64,000 nt of DNA from Molanna angustata (lineage: Eukaryota > Arthropoda > Insecta > Trichoptera > Molannidae): assembly GCA_963576475.1 (NCBI GenBank), contig OY754972.1:14568572-14632571 (forward strand), given 5' to 3'. The notes beneath the pieces were generated by a model, which did no database searches, had not been told where the DNA came from, and worked only from the letters and a program-made list of their open reading frames with translations. Positions 44,262 through 55,125 of this stretch are shown one piece after another (position 1 is the first letter of the stretch; each line of letters starts with the position of its first letter). The position numbers and the translations under genes were made by a program.

Positions 44262-44990
44262 GGTACTACTTAGGAACATTTTGTATAGCGTGGTGAACTT
44301 GTTGCATGCAAAATAAACACTAATTTACATGCTTCGCACCATACATAATCAATAAATATGGATGAATTCAGAATTCGAGGTAGAACATTTTATAATAATA
44401 TGTATGTGCGTCTGTATGTGTGTGTCTGTCTGTACGTCCCTCCCTTATAACTTTTGATCTTCTTGATGCACAGAGCCCAAAATTTCAGGACTACGAAAAT
44501 TTTATACTCAAGATTTTTTTATTTTTTCAGTAAGGCGTTATCAAAATTTGAATTTTTATTTTATATTTCCACATATTATCTCAAAAACCATAATATAGCT
44601 AGATCGCTGAAAATTTTATGAATATAGACAAATACAAATATAATCATTTTTTTAGAAACTTTATGTGATTACCTGTCTGTGTTTTCAAATTAAAAAAAAA
44701 TCAAATTTTGTCGTAACTCAACATTAGATAATATAATTTTCTATTTAGATTATAGTAGTAGGTACCTACATCTCAAACTATTTTTACTAATTTTTGTAAA
44801 AAAATTGAAACTAGTAACAACATCGTTTTATAAAATAATGCAATTTGCATGGTAGTATACACAATATGTACGCCATGTACGGGGACTCTTAATAGTTTGA
44901 TACTTAATCTTCATACATACATACATTGCATCAAGCTGTTTACATATTTGGAGTAGAAAAAAGGACTGACCTCCATACTATCCTTTCCTG
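44262..44990 (+). repeat. Interspersed repeat, family E, copy 1
   Basis: Matches the reverse complement of 61505-62325 in order: GGAACATTTTGTAT, GTAGAACATTTTAT, TGTGTGTGTCTGTCTG, TATAACTTTTGATC, AGGCGTTATCAA-like, CAAAAACCATAA, GCTGAAAATT, ATAGACAAATACAAA, ATACACAATATGTA and TTAATAGTTTGATA. Non-coding, about 730-820 bp, class unknown. Confidence 0.6.
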
Positions 44991-46224
44991 ACATACATGT
45001 TTTGTATAGAAAACAAAATTTACAGTAAGGTACGTAAATTTATTTTAATTTGCAAAATACTAAGATTTTTACGTAATTTTACACTATACACATACTATCG
45101 CCATCGACAGTTGGATTTCATGTGGTACATGCAACTTGTTTAATTATACCACTTTAATTAAGTGGAACTCTGATGTTTTCACAAGTTTTAAAGTTGATAA
45201 AAAAGAATTCAATTTATTAAAAAAACAAATATTCCACGATGTAATAAAGTACTTAAAGGTAAAATATGACTGGAGGGTAAATATGCAATATTTTTTCAAT
45301 ATCAAACAAAATATTGAGCTTAACAATTTGATAAAATAATTGTGTTACGAAATGTTTAAAATGAAGCAAATCGCGAACATATTTTCAACATTTTGAAACT
45401 TCATTTATATTTGTTAGATACTTCTTATACTATAATACACCGACATGAACCGACATTTTAATAACCCTTGTTTGGCATTTTTTGTAGTTATTTCATAGAT
45501 AGATGCAAAAGTAGTTAGTTATTGCCTTCCATATCACGTAGGACATTGCCTCACACAATGTGATCAGTCGAGATGTGCGTGATCCTCCTACAATTAGGTC
45601 GAATGTAATGTGCTAAGCACGTAATCCTAGTTTTAATTTAAACTTTTACCCATCCTTACAACGAACCAACTAACACGTATTCTCCTCCCGTATGTTGAAT
45701 ACCGGGGACATGTTATGTCCACAAAGGCTTTTTCCTCCGAAAATTGAACAGTGCTAAACCGGTGGTTTTTATCAGTTTCATATAGTTGTTACAACTCCGA
45801 TAAGGTTTCATAATATATAACATACATCCTTTATATTATATAAATCAGGATTCGAAGGTACGGGAGTGTCGCTTCGTTTTCATAATAAAATATTTTATAA
45901 CAACTTATATTATTTTGTTCATGACATGACATGTATTATGTTAAGTTTTCCCGACGTTGTCGATCACCCGAGAGAAAACCAAAAGAAAATAAAACTTCAA
46001 TTTGGTTCTTCACGAATGGTTCACAGTCAGGAATGCCTAATAATTTTAATCTTCCTCTTGATGATTAGCTCAATGATCCCTTAATCATTTTCCTCTAAAA
46101 ACAAATGCAAAATACAAAGTTTCATGATGTTTGTTATTTTATACTTTAAGTTATATTGTTTAGTTTTTCAACCGAAAGTACCTACATGAATTCCATTTTG
46201 ATTTGCATCCTTATGTATTAATAA
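44991..46224. other. AT-rich stretch, nothing recognised
   Basis: Two short AT-driven frames on opposite strands at 45136-45339 and one at 45866-46084 have no recognisable features. Confidence 0.5.
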
Positions 46225-47285
46225 CGAGTGGGTTGTAGCCAACACAAAACTCTCCACACCATAGTTAGTGTTCATTTTTTCTCTCTAAAAGGTTGACAAT
46301 CCCTTAATGCATTTTTATAAAGGAGGTACATTTCTATTTGATTCATAAACAAATATAAGATTCTCAGAGGACAAAAGTTTTCACAATACACTATACACAC
46401 AAAAATATTGTCACGAAAATCATAGTATACATTTTCTACATGATACCTGTTAAGAAATTTCAAGAAATATTGCATTAACTACTAGCAAGATAAGCATGTA
46501 TGAGACAATGTATCAATGTTGATGAGATGATCTATGTGTGTCGAGATAGAAGAATGCGGTGTTCGGTTCTCACTGCCTACCCCTTGAGGAAGATAGAAAT
46601 GGAGAGTAAAAAAATACACTTGTCTATAGAGACACATACAGTATCAATATGAACTTGATCACTCAATTTTCCCATACAGAAGCTATTTTACTTCTGTTAT
46701 ATATGTACATTTTTCATACAAATATGAAATTTATTTCACGTTCATATGGCAGACCAAATGAACGTGATTTTTTTTTTTTAGATGAGTGTATTTTTACTGT
46801 ACCAAAATTTAAAAATACCTCGATTTTCCAGACCGTGAGAGCATTTTGAAAATTTTGACAGAAGAAATCATAGAGAAGTAATTAACGGATATTTATGGAA
46901 AACTAATCAGCTCTAAGTTTATGGACTCTACTTATATAATATCAATATGAAGTCAATCGGACTTATAGTTTGGGCTGCAGAGAGGGCACAAAAAAACAAC
47001 CTAAATGATGAATTCATAGAGAAGAAATTAAAAGTTGTGTATGGAAAACTAAACAGCTCAAGGTCTATGAACTTTATACATATTATGACGTTAATATGAA
47101 GTCGATCGGACTTATAGTTTGGGGGGTAGAGAGGACACAAAAAGAATATTCCGTACGCCGTACGCCATACATACAAACACATCACGACGAAACTCACAGT
47201 GTGCACTGATGTAAAAAATACGCTTAAAAGTTGTGAAATCATGACTCTCCACCATTCCATAGTGTGGAGAGTAAAAATGGTATCA
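46225..47285. repeat. Interspersed repeat, family F, copy 3 (longest)
   Basis: Outer ends are inverted (ACTCTCCACACCATAG at 46248 against TCCATAGTGTGGAGAGT at 47258). The interior has a near-tandem duplication of about 150 bp (46855-46990 and 47010-47145: AATCATAGAGAAG, AAAACTAA.CAGCTC, CGGACTTATAGTTTGGG). An RTE 3' end fragment sits at 46490-46605. Confidence 0.55.
46490..46605 (+). pseudogene. RTE 3' end fragment
   Basis: CATGTATGAGACAATGTATC, AATGTTGATGAG, GTGTCGAGATAGAAGAATGC and TGCCTACCCCTTGAGG correspond to the last 30 codons of the RTE frame (RRCMNV.EA...CQDRKMWRSVLSAYP). Confidence 0.7.
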
Positions 47286-48234
47286 ATAACACTACGTGAA
47301 ATAGTGCTTTGTAAAAGCGATAGCAATCGACATAATTAATGAAGTTTTCTTTTTTGTTTAATAATATTTATGTTTTTTTAAAAAATATATAGGGTGTTTT
47401 TTTATTTTATTTCTGGTACCGACCTAATGTTTATTTGCTTTTATCCTTCGTCATATTTCACGACAATACGAATATATATCTCCATTAATCCTATTTGTGT
47501 TGATTGACTTAACGTCGCGTTGTGCCTTGTGGTCGTGTCACATAATATGGGACATAAAATTCCTCTTTATTTCGAATGTACATTTTTTTCAACATAAAAT
47601 TGTTGAATTATCCCCCTTTGTTGGTAAAAATAAAACATGACAGTTTATGTGTCACTGGTAATTTAGGTGGATAGGTCATCCATATAGGTCGTTCTATTTA
47701 ACTCTCCTGGTAAGAAGTTTTCCTCCTCGAAACCTCTTCTGAAATCTGTAATCCACAAAACCCCTTAGCTAAGACGACTCAATTTGAAAAGTTGGGAAAT
47801 AGTGTAATTGAAGTTGCCGACAGATGGCTTTCTTGTGGATTTTTCTCTCATACCAGACGCGAGAGTCATCTACCCTTAGGTTCCCTGACGGGGTAACCAG
47901 ACAATGGATTTTTCCTTCGTAGAGTGTTCAGCTTTTTAAATTCCGTCGATTGATTACGGAAAGCAAACTTAGTACTCAGAAGGAATAAAAAGAACTTTTG
48001 AAAAAACTTTAATTCAAAGTGTAATTTTAGACATTTCTTTCGTATTTCGACTTACTTCCCTTTATTAAGTTGTACCATTACATGTCCAATAGCTTTATTA
48101 GACTTTTCCAATTTGTTTCAATTTGGTGCGTGGAATAATTTGAGTATGGCCAGATCTTAAATAAATGTTAAATTTCGGGAATGTGCTGATTTTGATTCAA
48201 TTCTCCGAATTATGTATTTATATTACTAAGAAGA
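47286..48234. other. No recognised gene
   Basis: AT-rich, with a mixed patch at 47690-47910 that ends in TTCCCTGACGGGGTAACCAG, weakly like the RTE-type tail. Confidence 0.45.
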
Positions 48235-48420
48235 TAGTTGCAGATATTAAGTAGACTCTAGCTCCTGAACCAAAAAACCTGGGTTTGATTTCTGAATCTG
48301 CAAGATAAACTTCATAGTTCCCAAAATGTGCCATCTTGTTGTTGGATGCGTATTAAATAATATTTGACATATGTACATAATACCTGTTAGTTTCTCGAGA
48401 ACAATACAATACAAAATTAT
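48235..48420 (+). repeat. tRNA-derived SINE, family G, copy 2
   Basis: CTGGGTTTGATTT (decayed B box), then GTGCCATCTTGTTGTTGG, ATGCGTATTAAATAATATTTGACAT-type order and ACAATACAATACAAAATT tail, collinear with the copy at 7440-7690. Confidence 0.6.
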
Positions 48421-48440
48421 TTTAATGTCACATAAATAAA

Positions 48441-48644
48441 TTTGGTATGGTAAAATAAAACCAAAGTATTCAGTTCTACTACTTCAATGACACTGACTAG
48501 TTTCGGTCATCCAGTGACCATTTTGTGTGCAAAACAAGATGTGGTTGGTGCTTATATTATGTCTGGTTAAGGGTCTAGTCAGTAACTAGTCAGTGTCATT
48601 AAAGTAGTAGAACTGAAAACTCTGGTTTTATTTTACCATACCAA
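48441..48644 (-). mobile_element. Penelope-like element relic with inverted arms
   Basis: Arms 48441-48501 and 48585-48644 are reverse complements at roughly nine bases in ten (TTTGGTATGGTAAAATAAAA against its complement). Between them, on the minus strand, is a hammerhead-like stem II and GAAAC. The structure repeats that of the better preserved copy at 14043-14717 with almost all coding sequence lost. Confidence 0.65.
48485..48530 (-). ncRNA. Hammerhead-ribozyme-like motif (core partly lost)
   Basis: Minus strand: GGTC-ACTGGAT-GACC as stem II, GAAA, then the palindrome ACTAGT and C, followed by AGTGTC. Where CUGANGA should stand the sequence is CACAAAA, so this copy should not cleave. Confidence 0.5.
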
Positions 48645-49547
48645 ATTAATTTATAATTTTAAATGGAGTTCTACCAAGAATAATTTTCCGTAGAAAAGCT
48701 CATAAAGTAAATAGTTGTTATTTACTGACGCTTAGATATTTACAATGAGGAACTTTATATAAAATAATATTAACTTCTTGCTATGATCATGTACATATAA
48801 ATGTTAGAGATTACATACAATTTGAGATGATCCCTATGGTTTAAATATAATTATTGATGAAAGCAAAATTTCTCCCATAGTAGCGGGAACATGAATTTGC
48901 TTTATAGGGAGTCAACGGCTAGGTGTGGAGTTAGGCCATATTCCCTCACACCTATTATAATATTTCAAGTAAATCTGAACTACACGATGCGACGGATAGA
49001 TTTATAGTATAGAATAAAACATATTTCATAGAAATATACTAATCAATGAATGGTAGGTATTAATGACAACATACCTTAAACTCGCCTTTTAAGTCCTCAA
49101 TTATTTACTGGTTGATTCATAGAAATGACAAATATTTGACTAAATAAAACGAAGCATCCAAAACACTCAAATGGGATAGTCACTTATTTTTTTTATTCTC
49201 TACTAGCTCAACACACGCAGTTTTGCGTGCATTAGTAATTATCTGAATTTATTAAAATTATTTTGCCGAATAAATATTGACAAATATCATACAGTTATAA
49301 ATTAAATTAAATTAAATTATTAAATATTTAACTTCACAAATGGTTTTCGAGTAATTATGTTTCTAAAAAACTTTTAAGCCGATTTCTTAAAGAAAATAAA
49401 ATAAAAAGAATAACAAAGTACTTGGAAATAGTCTGTAAGTTTAAAATTTATCTTAATATTATAAAATTCACCAAGAATAGAAAGTATATTGACAATTGAA
49501 AAAAAAATATTTTGACATAAAATTTATAATGATAAGGAAAACTTTCT
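48645..49547. other. AT-rich stretch, nothing recognised
   Basis: No ORF, RNA gene or repeat recognised; a short AAATT-type repeat lies at 49297-49325. Confidence 0.5.
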
Positions 49548-49735
49548 TGCATCCGGCGAGTTTATTACCGTATGGGAATTTCTTCCAACTAACCAGTGTT
49601 TCCAGCCGAGAGAAGCAATATTTGCGTGAGAAATAAATTAGATAAATTTCTCCTCTGCTGGGTACCGAACCCAGGACGCCCGCACAGAAACCAAACGGTT
49701 TACCAACTGTGCCACTTCGGTGGGCACACACTTTA
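49548..49735 (-). repeat. tRNA-derived SINE, family B, copy 5
   Basis: Complete minus-strand copy: GCGAGTTTATTACCGTATGG, GGAATTTCTTCCAACTAACC, GCAATATTTGCGTGAGAAAT, GGTACCGAACCCAGG (B box complement), CAACTGTGCCACTTCGGTGG (A box complement). Confidence 0.85.
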
Positions 49736-50325
49736 TACACTCTTTTTATTGAAAATAAATTAAACATGTCAGCCCACGCGGCTTTGTGTTATTAGTTTTT
49801 TTTAGTTTGGTGACAACAACATAATGTGAAAAGTTCAGTGTTACCATAACCCACTCATTTTGTAAGTGAATAAAATAAATAAATAAATACTAGAATTGTA
49901 GTTATTCATTCGATATCCACAAAATTAATCTAGGGACGCCAAAATATGTAACGATGGAATTTATAAATCTATTAACTTATTATTGATCGCCTGCTGGATT
50001 CCACATAGTATTCTGTCTAGTAAAGGCTGTTGTTAATTCGAGAATGTCAGTTTATTTTAATCTACCACTATAGTAATAAGCTGGACCGCAAAGTAATAAA
50101 ATGACCATTGTATTACACTACTTTCGACATATTATATTCCTTTGGGGAATAACAAAAAGCTATGTGTTGTAAAAGCAAATTATCAAAGCGTGTGGTGTGT
50201 TATTTGTTCGTACAGCTAAACAAATACGAACACAATCTTCTGTATGACAAATACCAATATTTACAGTTTAAATCGCACTCACTATTTTTTGTCGGTTGGC
50301 CTACTGATTGTGTGAAAGCGATTAA
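49736..50325. other. No recognised gene
   Basis: AT-rich; ACCATAACCCACTCATTTTG near 49845 resembles the GGCCACAACCCCCATTC blocks at 10 kb. Otherwise nothing recognised. Confidence 0.45.
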
Positions 50326-50418
50326 GCCTGATTTACACCAGTATAGTGTTTAGTCAAATAAGTAAATACAGTGGGTAAAAGTGTAATAGCCGATTCTAAA
50401 CATTTTGTTTAGTGACAC

Positions 50419-50554
50419 CAGGGGGGCAAGTCTGGTATAACCAGCGAAATCAAAACCCTCGTGATTATCCATATCATGTATATAATTATTATATCCATGA
50501 TTTGGGTAATCACGAGGTTTTTGATTTTGCTGGTCGGACCAGACTTGCCCCCCA
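50419..50554. mobile_element. Palindromic MITE, family P, copy 2
   Basis: CAGGGGGGCAAGTCTGGT at the left and ACCAGACTTGCCCCCC at the right. The arms continue as AATCAAAACCCTCGTGATTA against TAATCACGAGG. About 136 bp with a short centre. Confidence 0.85.
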
Positions 50555-50892
50555 GGACGCAACCCTTGCGGTGAAGAAAATGCCAATTGCCTTACGCAAA
50601 GTAAGTAATTGACCCATACAAAATGTATATACTTAGTCATAGTATATAGACTGTTTTTTTTCTGTAAAAGGATACAACAACAGGTAATAATGATTGGATA
50701 GTATGAACCCTGAGTAATAATATAATAATAATTAATAAAATTTATAATGCGCCGTTTAGTGATACAAGATCACTACGAGGGCGCCGAAGCTTATTTTTTG
50801 GTCAAACGAAACAAGGCGGTCTTAAGAAGTCTACCGAAGGTGTCAATGCTCTGAACTCCACGTATGTTAGGAGGCAATTTATTCCATAGTAA

Positions 50893-51082
50893 GGCTGGGT
50901 TGTTTTAACAAAAGTAATGGTAATAGTATAGTTAAAATACTTTGATTTCGTGAAATTGTTCAAAAATGCGTTGTTTGACAGCATTAGATTTCAATGAAAC
51001 AACCAAAACTTTTAATAATTTTATGAAATCAAAGTATTTTAACTATACTTTTACTTTAATCTTTGTTCGAGAAACACAGCCC
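50893..51082. mobile_element. MITE-like palindrome, family D, copy 2
   Basis: Ends GGCTGGGTTGTTTTAACAAA and TTTGTTCGAGAAACACAGCC are imperfect inverted repeats. The inner arms (AGTATAGTTAAAATACTTTG and complement) pair closely. Best copy of the family here. Confidence 0.7.
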
Positions 51083-51829
51083 AAGCCGCCTTATTGACTC
51101 TGTGCAATTCTTTTAAAGAGTTGGTACTCTGTGATCTAGATGATCTCAGTGTAAGCTGTCTTACTGATGGAACGTTCTTTTGGCAGTGTAGTGGTAGCTT
51201 TTGGAGATTACAGCGTTTAGTTGAAAAGTGTCAAAAATTGTTATTTTAAAATGACAGTTATAAAGTATGAAGCGTTTAGTATAAAGCGTGATTATTTTAT
51301 ATTAACTTCGCAAGACTATTAGATATTCCATTGACAGACACTTTTAAAGAGACATAACAATTTATTGAAATTTAAAGGTGCTTGTCGGGAGATTTCGACC
51401 AGCAAAAATGTTTATAAAGGTGTGCTTTCTAATAATCTTCCGCAGTAAACATAAAAAATCACGCTTTTTACCATAACGCTTTATAATATACTGACGTGTT
51501 AAAAAATCAATTTTCAAGAGTATTCAAAACTTTGAAGGCTGGTATCTCCGTAGGCCACCACTTCAGGGTTCATATTATCCAGCCGTTTAAATAGCCGATT
51601 TATTTTACTGAATATGTTAAGAAATAAAAGCTGACGAACGCGTGTAAGGCGCGTATTTATCATTAAATAATATAATATGTGATGTCCTTTAGTCGCAATG
51701 TAACAAATATAGTTGACTGTCTGTAGTGTAAACGGTCACTGTCCACTTACCATTTTACTTGTATCCTGCCACTTGACTTAACTGGTGTAAATCAGGCATA
51801 TGTAAATACAGAAATATATTATACAGAAT

Positions 51830-52093
51830 ATGAAATCAATGTTTAGACTAGGGGCTCCGCCCCTGGCCGCTTCGCGGCCCAACCCCGGTTTGGCGCTACG
51901 CGCCATTTTTTTAGGCGCTTCGCGCCTTTATTTATGCGCTACGTGCATTTCATTGGGCGCTGCGCGCCATTTGTTTTATGCCAAGCATCGTTTTTTTAAC
52001 GCTTCTCACCAACCTATGACCGCTGCACATCGAACCAATTCAGGTATTCATCGAACTAACAAAGTATTGAATGTTATCAATAGTGATTTGTAA
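51830..52093 (+). repeat. 21-bp hairpin minisatellite, open in one frame as heptad repeats
   Basis: GC-rich hairpins at 51851-51863, 51865-51879, 51892-51904, 51914-51926, 51935-51947 and 51956-51968 have 5-6 bp stems and loops TCC, TTC, TAC, TTC, TAC, TGC (all TNC). From 51892 the starts are spaced 21-22 bp, and decayed units can be followed at about 51998 and 52019. Because 21 is a multiple of three, the 87-codon frame reads as seven-residue repeats (LALRAIF, LGASRLY, LCATCIS, LGAARHL, ..., MTAAHRT, NSGIHRT). Whether the peptide is made is unknown; no start context or homologue is apparent. Confidence 0.75.
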
Positions 52094-52589
52094 TTAAGAT
52101 ATACATTAATTTATTATATTATTAGTTCAATGTTTAATAATGTTACCATAATAGAAATTAAACAATAGGTAAGTTATTAGTGTGAGTATATTTATCAATA
52201 TAAATGAATCATATTTCTAAAAAAACATTTAAATTGTACTTAAGCACATAATATTATTATGTATAATGTTTCAATGTATATAGGCATGCTATAAGCATTC
52301 AACTCTCAAATGTTGTTGATGTTCCGTTATTTTTTTTTTTTAATATGGGCAACTACAATAATATTGTTTTAAACAAATATAATAAGAATAGCAACATAAG
52401 TAATTGTTACTTAATCAGCCCACCTTTGATTTCATATTGCATGTACTCACTGCTGATAACAAAACAAATTATTATTCCTGTATAGCGTGGCTCCTGGACA
52501 TACATAATATGTCCACGGAACTGAGTTTTTCCAAATTATTATATGTGGTAAGGCATTGGTACAATGGGGAATTCTGAGGGGCATTAGTG
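52094..52589. other. No recognised gene; left part of a duplicated block
   Basis: AT-rich. Parts (GTAATTGTTACTTAATCAGC, CCACCTTTGATTTCAT) are repeated at 54855-54895, where the following LINE sequence is also repeated. Confidence 0.5.
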
Positions 52590-53235
52590 TTTTTTTTTAG
52601 TCCAAAAAGAACGTTTAGGTGTGTCTTGTTTGTCTATTTGGTATGTTGAAGTTAATCATTTTCATAAGGTCTGTACAGTCAATTTTGAAGTTTTTTATGT
52701 CATAAAGGTACATTAAGTCTGAGGTCCTTCGTCTTGTCTGTAAAGTCTGCAATTCATGTTTGTAGTTATTACCAAATTTGTACTTCATGTTTTTCAAAAA
52801 TATTTATTGTATTCATTCTATACTGTTAATATAAGTATTATATTGTGGATTCCAAATGACTGACGCTTGTTCCAATTGACTTCTAACAATTGTGTTATAC
52901 TGTAAGCTAAATGTTTTTATTTGTGTGAATGGTTTACATACTCTCATCAGGAATCCCAACATTTTATAAGCTTTCAGTATAATGGTGTTTGTCAAATAAA
53001 AGTTTACTGTCCAGTTGTATGCCTAAGTCTCTACAGTCTGATTTCTTATCAATCATCTCCCTATTGATTTTGTATGTGTATTGTATTGTACTCTTTTTCC
53101 TAGAGAATGTAATGGAGTGACATTTTTCTACATTTAGTAACAGCTTATTAGAGTCAAAATAAGAAGTTAGTCTATCCAGGTAAAGTTGTAAGTCCTTAGT
53201 CAGTAATGTCTAACAGTTTTACAGATTTTCATATC
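52590..53235 (-). pseudogene. Jockey-like LINE reverse transcriptase C-terminal relic
   Basis: Minus strand, three frames in order: LLLNVEKCHSITFSRKK, YKINREMIDKKSDCRDLGIQ (53000-53150); YKMLGFLMRVCKPF, IVRSQLEQASVIWNPQYNTY (52813-52995); KFGNNYKHELQTLQTRRRTS, FKIDCTDLMKMINFNIPNRQ (52615-52797). This is the end of the polymerase and thumb of jockey-like elements. Frame breaks separate the parts and the YADD box is not retained. Confidence 0.8.
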
Positions 53236-53395
53236 ATTCAGTTTTATAGATTATTATCTTATGTACTTTAAACAAACTTGGATGGTTTTGAATGTGTACT
53301 GGTTGTATTAATTTGAATACCTAATGTCATAGGCAAAAATGTAAATACTTATTTGTCAAAATATTATAAAAACAATATTGAACACACATACATAC

Positions 53396-54070
53396 CATCA
53401 CGCCATGTCCCTCACGGGGTAGGCAGAGAGAATCGAACGCCACATTTTTCTATCTTGACACACATTCATCGCCTCATCAACATTCATACATCGTCTTATA
53501 CATGTTCGTCTGTTGTTCAAGCTTCTTACATTTCCATATTTCAAAATAACGTTTACATGGTCGTGCCATCCTTTTCTTGGGCGCCCGCGACCTCTTATTC
53601 CGTTCCTGTCAGCTTTGTATATTTTCTTCGTCAGGGGTTCTTCGTTCATTCTTCCCAAGTGGCAAAACCATCTCAATGTGTTAACTTTCATTCTGTTAAT
53701 TACATCTTTCTTCATCTTATATTCTTTCCTTGTATCTTCATTCCGAACTCTGTCATACATCGTTCTGTCTTACATCATCGTTCTAAGCGATCTCAATTCA
53801 ACTGCATTTATTCTGCTTTCATGCGACTTCTGCCATGTCCAGGTCTTACTTGCATACTTCAAGGTTGGTACTACGATTGCGTTATGAATGGCAACTTTAG
53901 CGTCTCTTGATATGTTGCGATCATTCATAACTGGTCTAAGCGCTCCATTCACTCTGTTTTCTGCCATAACTCTTCTTTCAATATCCTTATCAGGCCGTCC
54001 ATTCCGTTGGAACATACTACCCTGATAGACATACTCGTCGACTTGTTCAAGCCATTCATTCACTACTTTT
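53396..54070 (-). pseudogene. RTE 3' fragment, close relative of the intact element
   Basis: About 675 bp from a 5' truncation near NEWLEQVDEYVYQGSMFQRN to the stop and ATGGTATG tail. Most positions equal those of 28012-28680. A break near 53770 (a short extra CTTACATC-type segment) splits the frame. By eye this is the youngest RTE fragment after the intact copy. Confidence 0.9.
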
Positions 54071-54854
54071 GTTTTATTACATACATAATATATACTACGA
54101 ACTAATATCCATACAAACGTTCACCGTCATATAGACCTGCCCTATAATCTGCACCATATAAATCAACGCTTAAAGATGCCCTTATACATGCTAGAATATT
54201 TTGTAAGTTTATTGAATTTATTATATAAAGGAAAAATTGTAAAAAAATCAAATTTTACTTAAGCACATAATGTGTAATTTTTCAATATAAATGTTTTCAT
54301 AATGTCACTATCAGTCAATACAAAGCTATCATGATTTGATCTACATTGCTATTAGATGATTAATCCAATAGACACCCTACGTTTGATTTTAAATGTAATT
54401 TAGGGTATATAATATATGGAAAACAATGTATAATGTGCACCATATAAATCAACTAAACAATAAGTTATTGGTGTATATTTATTGATATAAATTAATCATC
54501 TTGCTAAAAAAACATTTCAATATATATAAACATGCTTCTCAAGATTTTTTCACAATGAAATACATATTCGGTACATGTAAATAAATAAATTTGAAGTATT
54601 TCATAAGTGAACATGTACATACTTATTTGTCAAAATGTTGGTCAAAGCATACATATGAGAGAGTACAAAATGTTTATAAATCAATTTAAAATCTCTTTAA
54701 ATACAATATTTTCTGTATACTTACTCATATTTTTTACAACCATTCTTGTTCCATTACAAAGACCATCTCCTCGTAGAATTTTATTTAAAAAAAAATGGGC
54801 AACGTACAATAATATTTTTTTAAACAAATATGTATAATAAATAAGAATAGTAAC
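54071..54854. other. No recognised gene; partly duplicated AT-rich sequence
   Basis: CACCATATAAATCAAC occurs at 54152 and 54440 and TTGTCAAAATGTTGG-like sequence recalls 53350. No coding features recognised. Confidence 0.45.
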
Positions 54855-55125
54855 ATAAGTAATTGTTACTTAATCAGCCCACCTTTAATTTCATTGGTAT
54901 GTTGAAGTTAATAATTTGTAGAAGGTCTGTAAGTCAAAATTGTGGATTCCAGATGACTGACTCATGCTCCAATTGACTTCTAATAATTGTGTTATATAGT
55001 AAGCTGAATGTCAGGATCAAGTTGTAAGTCCTAACAGTCAGTAATGTCTATAACAGTTTTATAGATTTTCATATCGTTCAGTTTTATAGATTATCTTATG
55101 TACTTTAAACAAAGTGATTCACAAA
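54855..55125 (-). pseudogene. Internally deleted second copy of the jockey-like LINE relic
   Basis: Blocks TAATTGTTACTTAATCAGCC, TGGTATGTTGAAGTTAAT, AAGGTCTGTA, TTGTGGATTCCA.ATGACTGAC, CCAATTGACTTCTAA, GTTGTAAGTCC and AACAGTTTTA.AGATTTTCAT appear in the same order as at 52380-53270 but compressed from about 900 to 270 bp. Confidence 0.7.

Larger units (their letters stand above)
50326..51797. mobile_element. Non-autonomous TIR element of about 1.47 kb with nested MITEs
   Basis: Exact 17-bp inverted ends: GCCTGATTTACACCAGT at 50326-50342 and its complement at 51781-51797, with partial similarity continuing inward (AGTCAA, AAGTAAA, AGTGG). A second inverted pair (GATAGTATGAACCCTGAG near 50696 against CAGGGTTCATATTATCC near 51563) lies inside. 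MITE P copy 2 and MITE D copy 2 are within. No transposase frame and no clear target-site duplication. A related fragment is at 1030-1400. Confidence 0.6.

Noticed and set aside
50326..51797. Helitron
   Set aside because: Ends are inverted and there is no 5' TC / 3' CTRR with a hairpin at the expected place.
51851..51968. CRISPR array or Rho-independent terminators
   Set aside because: Spacers are short, low-complexity and not unique; the context is eukaryotic transposon DNA.
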